DNA of 64,000 nt from Phytohabitans kaempferiae. Lineage in GTDB: Bacteria; Actinomycetota; Actinomycetes; Mycobacteriales; Micromonosporaceae. The DNA is taken from positions 62,001 to 126,000 of the forward strand of contig NZ_JBHLUH010000009.1 of the NCBI RefSeq assembly GCF_042433955.1. Direction: 5' to 3'. Numbering within the stretch: position 1 is the stretch's first letter; each line of letters begins with the position of its first letter. Positions 24,704 to 32,589 of this stretch are shown in pieces. The notes under the pieces were generated by a model that was given only the letters and a program-made list of their open reading frames with translations, searched no databases and was not told the DNA's origin. Position numbers and translations under genes: made by a program.

Positions 24704-25612
24704 ATGGATCCGGCACTCGCCGCAGCGTACGCGCGGTGCCGCGCCCTGCACCGCCGGCACGGTCGCAGCTACTACCTGGCTACCCGGCTCCTCCCTTCCG
24801 GGAAACGTCCACACGTCCACGCGTTGTACGGATTCACCCGATACGCCGACGAGATCGTCGACCGCGCCGACGGCACCTCCCCCGCCGAGCGCGCCCGCCG
24901 GCTGCGCGAGTGGTCCGACCGCTTCCTCTCCGGGCTCGCCGGCGAGCGGGTCGACGACCCCCTCCTCCCCGCCGTGCTGCACACGATCGACGTCTTCGAC
25001 ATGGACCGGGCCGACTTCGCCACGTTCCTCGCCAGCATGGCGATGGACCTGGAGGTCCGTGAGTACGGCGGCTACGACGACCTGCTGTCCTACATGGAGG
25101 GTTCGGCCGCCGCGATCGGCACGATGATGCTGCCGATCCTCGAGCCCGCCGACCGGGCCCTCGCCCGCGAGCCGGCCCGCCAGCTCGGCCTCGCCTTCCA
25201 GCTCACCAACTTCATCCGCGACGTCGGCGAAGACCTCGACCGCGGCCGGCTCTACCTGCCAAAGGCCGACCTGGACCTCTTCGGCGTCACCCGGGCCGAC
25301 CTCCGCGCGGCCGCCGACCTCCGCGCCTCCTCGCCCGCAGTCAAGGCTCTCATCGCGTACGAGGTGAAGCGCGCCCGCGAGCACTACGCCGCCGCCGCAC
25401 CCGGCGTGCCGATGCTCGCCCCCACCTCGCAGGCGTGCATCCGGGCCGCCTTCCACCTGTACGGCGGCATCCTCGACGAGGTGCGGCGGGCCGGGCACGA
25501 CGTGTTCGCACGGCGGGCGGTGGTGCCCAAGCGGCGGCGGCTGGCCACCGCGGTCCGGTGCGTGCTCACCCCGCCCGGCACGCCGGTCGGGCTGGCGGCG
25601 GGGAGGCCCTGA
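24704..25612 (+). CDS. crtB: phytoene/squalene synthase family protein, likely phytoene synthase
   Basis: Head-to-head condensation of two geranylgeranyl diphosphates to phytoene, the first carotenoid step, inferred from family and regulator. 302 residues. Motifs: first aspartate-rich site YADEIVDRAD (about 45), substrate-binding YGGYDDLLSYMEGSAAAIG (read YGGYDDLLSYMEG), and second aspartate-rich site FIRDVGEDLDRGRLYLP (about 175-190). ATG 24704 follows GAGAGGAGC; the frame open to 24629 covers the operator repeats and is rejected. Divergent from the CarH-like regulator. No crtI, crtE or cyclase gene lies in the window, so the pathway must be completed elsewhere. A squalene synthase (HpnC/HpnD) role is the alternative. 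Confidence 0.85.
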   Translation: MDPALAAAYARCRALHRRHGRSYYLATRLLPSGKRPHVHALYGFTRYADEIVDRADGTSPAERARRLREWSDRFLSGLAGERVDDPLLPAVLHTIDVFDMDRADFATFLASMAMDLEVREYGGYDDLLSYMEGSAAAIGTMMLPILEPADRALAREPARQLGLAFQLTNFIRDVGEDLDRGRLYLPKADLDLFGVTRADLRAAADLRASSPAVKALIAYEVKRAREHYAAAAPGVPMLAPTSQACIRAAFHLYGGILDEVRRAGHDVFARRAVVPKRRRLATAVRCVLTPPGTPVGLAAGRP

Positions 25613-25689
25613 ATGCGGACGGCGGTCGCCCTCTTCGCGTACGAACGACTATCGGATCGCGCCGACACCGCGAGTACCGCACAGGCGGC

Positions 25690-26577
25690 TCAGCCGCGGT
25701 CGAGGACCAGCGTCGCGTAGCCCACGAGGTCGCCGTCGAGGAACGGGATCCGCTCGTCGCGCCCGGCCTCGGTCGTCCAAAAGCGCAGCTCGTCGAACGC
25801 CTCCTGGCCCGCCGCCATGCCGTGCACGCGTGCCTGGGCGACCGCGGTGGCCCAGCGCACCAGCGGGCGCGGGTCGTCGAAGGGAGGCGCGGCGCCGAGC
25901 AGGCCCATCGACACGACGGCGGTCGCGGCCAGCGCACCGTCCTCATCGGACGGATGAAGGGCGGCGAGCGCGGCGAGGGCGGGGATGCTGCCCTCCGCGT
26001 CTTCCGGGAACCACCCCAGCGCGTACGCCGAGGCGGCGCGCACTCCTGGGTCGTCGTGGGCCAGCAGCGCGCGGAAGAGCGGCACGCCCCGCCGCACGGC
26101 CTCGTGGGCGGCCACCGCCACGTGGGCGAGCATGCTCTCCTGCTCCTGCGCGGTGAGCGCCTCGACGTAGGCCGCGTCGCCATCCTCCTCGTCGAACTCG
26201 TCGTCGCCCGGATGTGGCGCGGCGGCGAGCAGCGTCGCCCCGCCCTCGGCCGTGCGGCGGTGCTCGGCGATCGGGATGCCGTCGGGCAGCCAGTATGCGT
26301 CGTAGCCGATCGCGATCGCGGTGAGCAGCAGCACCAGCTCGCCCTTGTCGGGCGCCTCCGGGTCGGCGAGCACCTCCAGCAGGAACGGCACCGCGTGTGC
26401 CGTCGCCTCGTAGCGCGTGCCTTGGTGGAAGATGGTGCCGTAAAGGTGCCAGCGCGCCTTCTCCCGCTGGTCGGGGTCGGCGGCGCAGAGATCTCTGATC
26501 ATGTCGGGAACGTCGGTGGCCGGCCCGTAGGCGTGGGTGATGCGGGCCCAGTCGACGTCAGCGAGTCGCTCCAGCAC
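25690..26577 (-). CDS. HEAT-repeat-like protein of unknown function
   Basis: 295-residue, acidic, all-helical protein. Helical pairs such as AVPFLLEVLADPEAPDKGELVLLL, PLFRALLAHDDPGVRAASAYALG and SIPALAALAAL look like HEAT repeats (quoted cores: AVPFLLEVLADPEAP, DPGVRAASAYALG). N-terminal WARITHAYGPATDVP and HLYGTIFHQGTRYEAT recur in actinobacterial relatives that are often near toxin or sigma-factor genes. No catalytic motif is visible; a protein-binding scaffold is likely. CACGAT six bases before GTG 26577 suggests a leaderless message. Divergent from the sigma-factor chimera. Confidence 0.75.
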   Translation of the reverse strand: MLERLADVDWARITHAYGPATDVPDMIRDLCAADPDQREKARWHLYGTIFHQGTRYEATAHAVPFLLEVLADPEAPDKGELVLLLTAIAIGYDAYWLPDGIPIAEHRRTAEGGATLLAAAPHPGDDEFDEEDGDAAYVEALTAQEQESMLAHVAVAAHEAVRRGVPLFRALLAHDDPGVRAASAYALGWFPEDAEGSIPALAALAALHPSDEDGALAATAVVSMGLLGAAPPFDDPRPLVRWATAVAQARVHGMAAGQEAFDELRFWTTEAGRDERIPFLDGDLVGYATLVLDRG

Positions 26578-26810
26578 GCCGTCATCGTGCCATCCCGCAA
26601 CACTTTTCGCGACCCGCCACGCGCGCTATCCACATGGGACACGATTAGGTCCACAAAGGACTTGGAAGTGGTTTGGCGCGCGACGCGGTTGGCGGGGCGC
26701 CTCCAACCAGCCGCCCGAGAGCGGCACCGCGACGACCGCGCCGCGTTCCGGAGCGGGCGGCGTCCCAACCTTCTAGTGGTCTGTGGCGTTTACCTGGGAG
26801 AGGAAGTGCG

Positions 26811-27311
26811 ATGGACAGGTACGAGGGTCTGCGCGAGTTCGTGGTGGCGCGTGGAGCGGCACTGTCGCGCACCGCGTACCTGCTCACCGGGGATCATCAG
26901 CTCGCCGAGGATCTGCTTCAGCACGCGCTGGTCAAGACGGCCGTGCACTGGCGGCGGGTCGTCGCGGGCGGCAACCCCGAGGGCTACGTGCGCCGGGTCA
27001 TGGTCAACGAGCGAACGTCGAGGTGGCGGCGGGGCCGCCACGTGGATGTGCGGGGCTTGGCCGCCGGCGACGAACTCGGCGGCGCGGCACCGGTTCCAGG
27101 CGACGAGGCCGAGGCCGCCGCCCCGCCGGCGGCGGACTGCGCGGCGCACGCGAGCCGGTTCGCCGTCCTGCTACCGATCGGGCGCAACAACGGCGAGGTG
27201 TACATCGAACTCGACGGCTGCCGCCGGATCCTGACACCGCCCGCCGACGGCCGCGGTCATGTGCTCGCTCAAGGCGGCGAGGCGCTCACGCGGCTGATCG
27301 ACCGCCCATAG
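26811..27311 (+). pseudogene. chimera: SigE-family sigma region 2 fused to another gene's tail
   Basis: Residues 1-75 are a clean SigE-family ECF region 2 (MDRYEGLREFVVARGAALSR, then GYVRRVMVNERTSRWRR) with a good GAGAGGAAG ribosome site before ATG 26811. Region 4, needed for -35 recognition, is absent. After a low-complexity bridge, residues about 115-166 read FAVLLPIGRNNGEVYIELDG, CRRILTPP and LTRLIDRP. That resembles the C-terminus of the membrane-bound partner often encoded just downstream of such sigma genes. The simplest reading is an in-frame internal deletion joining the start of the sigma gene to the end of the next gene. The product may be expressed but should not act as a sigma factor. 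Confidence 0.65.
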
Positions 27312-27396
27312 CGGTACGAGGCCACCGGTCCGGCTGGACGGTTCGCGGCCGCACCGCCGGGGTGGTTCGCGCGCACCGCCCCCGACCAGCCACAAT

Positions 27397-27468
27397 GTTC
27401 GCGGTACACGCTGAGTTCGCGGTACACGCTGAGTTCGCGGTACACGCTGAGTTCGCGGTACACGCTGA
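27397..27468 (+). repeat. 18-bp tandem repeat, four perfect copies
   Basis: GTTCGCGGTACACGCTGA repeated exactly four times, ending 19 bp before the ATG of the NAD-dependent ligase. An upstream ATG at 27395 would read the array in frame as FAVHAE repeats fused to the ligase, so copy number could change the N-terminus or the leader. Confidence 0.95.
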
Positions 27469-27487
27469 GGCTGAGGGGGCGGCGGGC

Positions 27488-29554
27488 ATGCGGGAGCTGG
27501 TGGATCCGGTCGTGGACGCGGCGGAGGCGACGCCGTTCCCGGACCCCGCAGATTACCAGGCCGCGGTCGAGCGGATCCGGGGCGCCGCCGAGGCGTACTA
27601 CAGCGGTCCCGACCTGGCCATGGACGACGCGACGTACGACGCGCTGATGGCCCGGGTCGCGGCGACCGAGGCGGCCCATCCGGAGTGGAAGGACGCCGAG
27701 TCCCCCACCGAGGCGGTGGGCGCGGGCGGCGACGTGGTCGGCGACGTCGTGCACAGCGAGCCGATGCTCAGCCTCGACAACGTCTTCGGCGAGGAGCCGC
27801 TGCGCAAGTGGGCGGCCCGGCTGGAGAAGCTCCTGGGCCGTCCGGTCGCCGGCTTCACGGTCGAGCCGAAGATCGACGGGCTGGCCATCGCCGCCCGGTA
27901 CACCGACGGCGTCCTGACCCTGGTGGCGACGCGGGGCGACGGGCGCGCGGGTGAGGACGTGACCACGCAGGCCCGCCGCGCGGCCGGGCTGCCCGAGCGG
28001 CTGCGCGAGCCGGTGACGGTCGAGGTGCGCGGCGAGGTCTTCATGACCGACGACGACTTCGCCGCCGCCCAGGTGATGCGCACCGGGGCGGGCGAGCCGG
28101 CCTTCGCGCATCCGCGCAGCGCCGCCGCGGGCACTCTCCGCGCGCCCAAGCGGGTCTACGAGGCACCGCTCTCCTTCCTCGCGTACTCGGTGCACGGCGT
28201 CGCCGAGCCGACCGCCCACTCGGCCGCGATGGCGTGGCTGGCGGAGCTCGGCGTGGCGACCACCGGCTGGACGCTGTGCGCCACGGTCGACGAGGTGCAC
28301 GCGGCGGTCGAGGCGCTCACCGCCGCCCGGGGCACGCTCGGCTTCGGCGTCGACGGCGCGGTCATCAAGGCCGACCAGCCCGCCGACCGCCTCGCCGCTG
28401 GCTCGTCCAGCCGGGCGCCGCGGTGGGGCGTGGCGTACAAGTTCCCGGCCGACACGCGTACCACCACGCTGCTCCGCATCGAGGTGCAGGTGGGCCGCAC
28501 CGGCGTGATCACTCCGGTCGCGGTGCTGGAGCCGGTGCAGGTCGGCGGCGTGATCGTCACCTCGGCCACGCTGCACAACTTCGACGACCTGGTGCGCCGC
28601 AACGTCCGCGCCGGCGACACCGTCTTCGTCCGCCGGGCCGGCGACGTGATCCCCGAGGTCACCGGTGCCCAGCTCGACCTGCGGCCGGCCGGCGCGGTGG
28701 CGTTCGAGCCGCCCACGCACTGCCCCCGCTGCGGCGGCGAGATCGACCGCACACAGAAGCGGTGGCGGTGCACGCAGGGCCGGGCCTGCGGCGCCCAGGA
28801 GTCGCTGTCCTACTACGTCGCGCGCACGTCGATGGACATCGAAGGGCTCGGCGACAAGATCCTCCACGCGGTGGTCGCCGCGGGCCTGGTCACCGACCCC
28901 GCCGACCTCTACGACCTCGACGTGCCCACGCTCGCCGCCCTGGAACGCCTCGGCGAGGTCTCCGCCACCAAGCTGGTCGCCAACATCCAGGGCTCGAAGG
29001 CGCAGCCGCTGTCGCGCGTGCTGACCGCCCTCGGGGTGCGCATGACCGGCCGTTCCATGTCCCGCCGCCTGGCCCGGCACTTCGGCACGATGGACGCCCT
29101 GCTCGCCGCGACCGCCGACGACCTGCAGCGGGTCGACGGCGTGGGCCCCGAGCGCGCGGTGACCATCGCGGCCGAGCTGGTCGAGCTGGCCCCGCTGATC
29201 GCCAAGCTCGCCGCCAAGGGCGTCAACATGACCGAGCCGATCGAGGCCACGCCGGACGTCTCCTCGCTCCCCCTCCAGCGCCCCGACGGCAGCCCGATGA
29301 CGGTGGTGGTGACCGGCGCGGTGCCCGGCCTGACCCGCGACGAGGGCAACGAGGCGGTCGAGCGGCTCGGCGGCAAGTCCTCCGGCTCGGTGTCGAAGAA
29401 GACCGACCTGGTCGTGGTCGGCGAGGGCGCCGGCTCCAAGGCGGCCAAGGCCGAGCAGCTGGGCATCCGCGTCCTGCCGGCGGAGCGCTTCGCCGCGCTG
29501 CTCCAGGCCCACGACGCGGGCGACCCCGACACGGTCGCGGAGATCCTCGCCTAG
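27488..29554 (+). CDS. ligA: NAD-dependent DNA ligase
   Basis: 688 residues with the full LigA order. Domain Ia has AEAYYSGPDLAMDDATYDAL. Adenylation has Lys in VEPKIDGLAIAARY, TRGDGRAGEDVT, VRGEVFM and YKFPADT. The OB fold has VQVGRTGVITPVA. A Cys4 zinc finger follows (CPRCGG ... WRC ... RACGA), then helix-hairpin-helix repeats (RVDGVGPERA) and a BRCT domain (VVTGAVPGLTRDE to the end). Domain Ia is shorter and less typical (SGPDLAMDD) than housekeeping LigA, so it could be a second paralogue; the window cannot decide. ATG 27488 has GAGGGGG upstream. A longer start at 27395 would add the FAVHAE repeats. Confidence 0.92.
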   Translation: MRELVDPVVDAAEATPFPDPADYQAAVERIRGAAEAYYSGPDLAMDDATYDALMARVAATEAAHPEWKDAESPTEAVGAGGDVVGDVVHSEPMLSLDNVFGEEPLRKWAARLEKLLGRPVAGFTVEPKIDGLAIAARYTDGVLTLVATRGDGRAGEDVTTQARRAAGLPERLREPVTVEVRGEVFMTDDDFAAAQVMRTGAGEPAFAHPRSAAAGTLRAPKRVYEAPLSFLAYSVHGVAEPTAHSAAMAWLAELGVATTGWTLCATVDEVHAAVEALTAARGTLGFGVDGAVIKADQPADRLAAGSSSRAPRWGVAYKFPADTRTTTLLRIEVQVGRTGVITPVAVLEPVQVGGVIVTSATLHNFDDLVRRNVRAGDTVFVRRAGDVIPEVTGAQLDLRPAGAVAFEPPTHCPRCGGEIDRTQKRWRCTQGRACGAQESLSYYVARTSMDIEGLGDKILHAVVAAGLVTDPADLYDLDVPTLAALERLGEVSATKLVANIQGSKAQPLSRVLTALGVRMTGRSMSRRLARHFGTMDALLAATADDLQRVDGVGPERAVTIAAELVELAPLIAKLAAKGVNMTEPIEATPDVSSLPLQRPDGSPMTVVVTGAVPGLTRDEGNEAVERLGGKSSGSVSKKTDLVVVGEGAGSKAAKAEQLGIRVLPAERFAALLQAHDAGDPDTVAEILA

Positions 29555-29748
29555 GCGCCCGGCCCCGGGCGGGGTCGGGCACCGCGGGCCGGGCCGCCCC
29601 GCCGTGCGTACCAGATTGGACCAGATGGACCTCGGCGGAGCGTGAGCGGCGGGGTCGTGGTCCAGTGAGATCGGCGTCGTGGTCTGGCCCAAGCCGCCCG
29701 GACGTGCTTACGGTGCCCCCAGCGGCGATCGTCCGGGAGGAGGTGGGC

Positions 29749-30474
29749 GTGCTGGCCGGAGGGGCCGACCGGGCGGGGGAGGCGCGGGCGCGCCTGCTCG
29801 ACCTGATCGACTCGCTGCCCACCGGAGAGCGGATCCCGGCCGAGCGGGAGCTGGCCGCGCGCTGGTCGGTGGCGCGCATGACGCTGCGCAAGGCGATCGA
29901 CCGGCTCGTGCTCGACGGGCTGCTGGAGCGCCGGCAGCGGCAGGGGACGTACACCTGCCGGCCACGCGTGCCGCGGCACCTGACCATCGCCTCGTTCACC
30001 GAGGAGCTGACCCGGCGGGGCGTGCGGCCCGCCAGCCGCACGCTCGACCTGCGGCGCGTGCGGGCCACCGTGCGGATGGCCCGCCAGCTGCGGCTGCCCG
30101 TGGGCGATCCGGTGACCCGCTTCGTCCGGCTGCGGCTCGGCGACGGCGAGCCGCTCGCCGTGGAGAACATCATGGTGCCCTCGCGCCTCTTCCCCGACCT
30201 CACCGAGAAGGACCTGGAAGGCTCCTGGTACGCGCTGATGGCCGAGCGCTACGGCGTCGAGGTCATCTCCGGCACGGCCCAGGTGGAGCCGGCCCTGCCC
30301 GACCGGCGCACCGCCGAGCTGCTGCGCGTCCCCCCGGCCCAGCCGTGCTTTCGCATCCGGGCGCTGATGTGGGACCGGCGGGGGCGTGCCGTGGAGTACG
30401 GCGAGTCGGTGTACCGGGGCGACTACTACACGCTCACCGTCGAGCTGCTGCCCGACGGCGGCCGCCGGGCCTGA
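29749..30474 (+). CDS. GntR-family regulator, HutC subfamily (UTRA domain)
   Basis: 241 residues. The N-terminal winged helix has IPAERELAARWSVARMTLRKAIDRL (core AERELAARWSVARMTLRKAI) and LLERRQRQGTY. The UTRA ligand-binding domain (about 80-240) has RLRLGDGEPLAVENIMVPS (read LRLGDGEPLAVEN), LFPDLTEKDLEGS and PCFRIRALMWDRRG. Such domains bind sugars, amino sugars or organic acids. It sits 29 bp upstream of the ceramidase-like gene on the same strand and probably controls it. GTG 29749 is chosen over 29743 for ribosome-site spacing (GGGAGGAG). Confidence 0.88.
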   Translation: MLAGGADRAGEARARLLDLIDSLPTGERIPAERELAARWSVARMTLRKAIDRLVLDGLLERRQRQGTYTCRPRVPRHLTIASFTEELTRRGVRPASRTLDLRRVRATVRMARQLRLPVGDPVTRFVRLRLGDGEPLAVENIMVPSRLFPDLTEKDLEGSWYALMAERYGVEVISGTAQVEPALPDRRTAELLRVPPAQPCFRIRALMWDRRGRAVEYGESVYRGDYYTLTVELLPDGGRRA

Positions 30475-30503
30475 GCGGCGACTCGACCATGGAGGTACCC
30501 CCG

Positions 30504-31772
30504 GTGACCGAGCCTGTGCGGGTCGGCCATGCCAGCGCCGCGCTCGACGTGCCGCTCGGCTCGCCCCTCGGCGGATACGCCGCCCGCCCCGGCCCCGCCA
30601 CCGGCACCCTCGACCGGCTGGAGGCGCACGCGCTCACCATCCACAGTGGTGGGCGGCGGCTGGCCTGGGTCGTGCTCGACACGCCGTACGCGCACGCCGA
30701 CCTCGCCGCCGCCGTCGCCGCGCTGCTGCCCGGCACCGACGTGTGGGTCTCCGCCACGCACACGCACGCCGGCCCCGAGACGAGCTGCCTCCCGGCTTCG
30801 CCGGTCACGCCCGAGCGGTGGCTGGCCGAGATCCCGCCGGTCGCGGCCGCCGCGGTCGAGGCCGCCACCGCCGCCGAACGGGACGTGCGGCTGAGCCTGC
30901 ACCGCCAGCGCCTGGCCGGGGTCGGCGGGCAGCGCTCGGGCGCCCGCCCCCGCCGCACGGTACCGGTCGACGTGCTCCGCTTCGAGCACGCGGACAGCGG
31001 CGGGCTGGCCGGCCTGCTCGTCGTGCTGCCGGTCCATCCCACCGTCATGCCGGCCGACAACCTGCTGGTCAGCGCGGACCTCTCCGGGGCGGTACGCCGG
31101 GCGCTCGCCGCGCGGCTGGGGCCGGGCACGTTCGCCGTCGTCGCCACCGGCGCGGCCGGCGACATCAGCACGCGACCGCACCGCCACGCGCAGACGCCGG
31201 CGGAGTGCGACCGGCTGGGCGGGCTGGTGGCCGACGCCGTCGTACGCGGCCTGCGCCGCCCGCCCCGCGCCACCGCCGCCGGCCCGCTCACGGTGGCCCG
31301 CGAGCGGCTCGCCCTGCCGCCCAAGCCGGCCACCGCCACGCCCGAACTGGCCCGGCGGCTGGAACGCCGGCTGGAACGGGCCCGCCGCGCGGGCGACGCG
31401 GTGGCCGTCCGCACCGCGTGGACCGCGCTCCAGGCAGCCCAGCTCGCCCAGCTCGAGCCGGCGCTGGCCGACCCCGCGTGCGCCATCTCCGTGGTGCGGC
31501 TGGCCGCGGAGCCCGGCGTGGCGGGCGGTGGACTCTCGCTGGTCGGGCTCGGCGCCGAACCGTACCTCGACCTCGCCGCGCGACTGGACGGCCTGGTCGA
31601 CCACCCCACCGTCCTCATCGGATACACGAACGGATACCTCGGCTACCTACCGGTGCGCGGCGCCTACCGGCGACCCGACTACGAGGTGCTCCGCTCCCCC
31701 GTCGCGGCCGGCAGCGCCGAACGCGTGGTCGACCGGGCCGCGGAGCTGGCGCGGCACGGCGCCACGTCCTAG
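30504..31772 (+). CDS. neutral/alkaline ceramidase-like protein
   Basis: 422 residues resembling the N-terminal catalytic domain of neutral ceramidases. LGGYAARPGPATG near the start, VWVSATHTHAGPE (the zinc-binding HTH), LVVLPVHPTVMP and VVATGAAGDIS, and near the end LIGYTNGYLGYLPVRGAYRRPDYEV with the conserved NGYLGYLP (read LIGYTNGYLGYLPVRGAY). These match the family's metal and amide-recognition positions. There is no signal peptide, unlike secreted ceramidases, so a cytosolic amidase on a different substrate is possible. Many actinobacterial relatives sit beside sugar or GntR genes, as here. GTG 30504 follows GGAGGT; ATG 30489 is possible. It ends with a stop overlapping a fragment on the other strand. 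Confidence 0.72.
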   Translation: MTEPVRVGHASAALDVPLGSPLGGYAARPGPATGTLDRLEAHALTIHSGGRRLAWVVLDTPYAHADLAAAVAALLPGTDVWVSATHTHAGPETSCLPASPVTPERWLAEIPPVAAAAVEAATAAERDVRLSLHRQRLAGVGGQRSGARPRRTVPVDVLRFEHADSGGLAGLLVVLPVHPTVMPADNLLVSADLSGAVRRALAARLGPGTFAVVATGAAGDISTRPHRHAQTPAECDRLGGLVADAVVRGLRRPPRATAAGPLTVARERLALPPKPATATPELARRLERRLERARRAGDAVAVRTAWTALQAAQLAQLEPALADPACAISVVRLAAEPGVAGGGLSLVGLGAEPYLDLAARLDGLVDHPTVLIGYTNGYLGYLPVRGAYRRPDYEVLRSPVAAGSAERVVDRAAELARHGATS

Positions 31773-31860
31773 GGCACCAGGGACGCGGGCTCCTCGCTCA
31801 CCTGGCTGGCGATCCGCAGCGCCTCCACGAGCTGCCGGTACAGCTCGTCCCGCGACCTCT
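31769..31860 (-). pseudogene. orphan C-terminal fragment
   Basis: The minus frame reads RDELYRQLVEALRIASQVSE then EPASLVP-stop, a natural-looking helical tail, but upstream (31861-31901) the frame loses coding character. Its stop overlaps the stop of the ceramidase-like gene. It is a leftover of a deleted convergent gene; family unknown. Confidence 0.35.
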
Positions 31861-31901
31861 ACCACGCGAACACCTCGTACGGCGGGGAGCGCTCCGCCGC
31901 T

Positions 31902-32270
31902 ATGCCGCGCGATCGCGAAGGCCGGCCCGGTGGCGCGGCGCATCAAGGTGAGCGAGGCGCCCTGTGCCAACGCGCACGCGGCCTCGGCGCCGATCTCACC
32001 GCCGGCGGGCGGACGGTGACGCTCGCCGCGGTCGCCGTGGCGACCACCGTCGCCGGCCTCGCCGCGTGGGGGCTGCTCGCGATCCTGGAACGGTCGACGC
32101 GGCGCGCCGCCACCGCGTGGACCTGGATCTCGGTGGCGGTGCTGGTGCTGTCGCTGGCCGGCCCGGCCGGCGCGGAGACGGCGGGCGGGCTGGTCGCCCT
32201 GGTGTCGATGCACGTCGCGGCCGGCGCCGTGCTGATCGCCGGCCTGCGCCGCACGGTCCGGAGCCGATGA
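31902..32270 (+). pseudogene. N-terminally truncated DUF6069 membrane protein
   Basis: From GADLTAGGRTVTLAAVAVAT onward the frame fits DUF6069: AGLAAWGLLAILERSTRRA, TAWTWISVAVLVLSLAGPAG, and ALVSMHVAAGAVLIAGLRR. That gives three of the usual four helices. The first helix and its start are missing; the preceding residues (PRDREGRPGGAAHQGERGAL) are not like the family. A GTG at 32016 could still start a three-helix product. Lying beside another fragment, it marks a deletion junction. Function of the family is unknown. Confidence 0.6.
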
Positions 32271-32300
32271 GGTCCCGTCACACCGACGGGCAGGCCACGG

Positions 32301-32525
32301 TCAGGCGCCGTAGCGGCCGGTCTCCGGATCCCAGTGGGTGATCCGATTGAGCGCCCGGTGCAGCTCCTCGGCCTGCTCCGGCGTGGGCGAGACGCGGTCG
32401 GGGCCGGTCTTGCCGCCGGCGACCCAGTCGGCGTCGTCGATGCCGTATCGCTCCTCCCACTCGCGCTGCGCCTTGTCGACCGCCATCAACATCCGCCTGC
32501 GCTCCGGGTCCATCGCCAGCGCCAT
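32301..32525 (-). CDS. small acidic hypothetical protein
   Basis: 74 residues, MALAMDPERRRMLMAVDKAQ then REWEERYGIDDADWVAGGKT and HWDPETGRYGA. Helical first half, no membrane segment. TAGACT (32538-32533 on the minus strand) ends eight bases before the ATG, which supports a real, nearly leaderless gene. Not recognised. Confidence 0.65.
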   Translation of the reverse strand: MALAMDPERRRMLMAVDKAQREWEERYGIDDADWVAGGKTGPDRVSPTPEQAEELHRALNRITHWDPETGRYGA

Positions 32526-32589
32526 GCGGCGGAGTCTATCCGTCGTGGCGCCGGTCCGGCTCCACCACCGCGCGCCCCCGCGGCGCCGG

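Noticed and set aside
24704..25612. Complete carotenoid biosynthesis cluster
   Set aside because: Only the synthase and regulator are present; the next gene is a HEAT-like protein on the other strand.
25690..26577. HEAT-like protein as immunity protein of a toxin system
   Set aside because: No toxin gene with a recognisable domain lies beside it; only the fold is supported.
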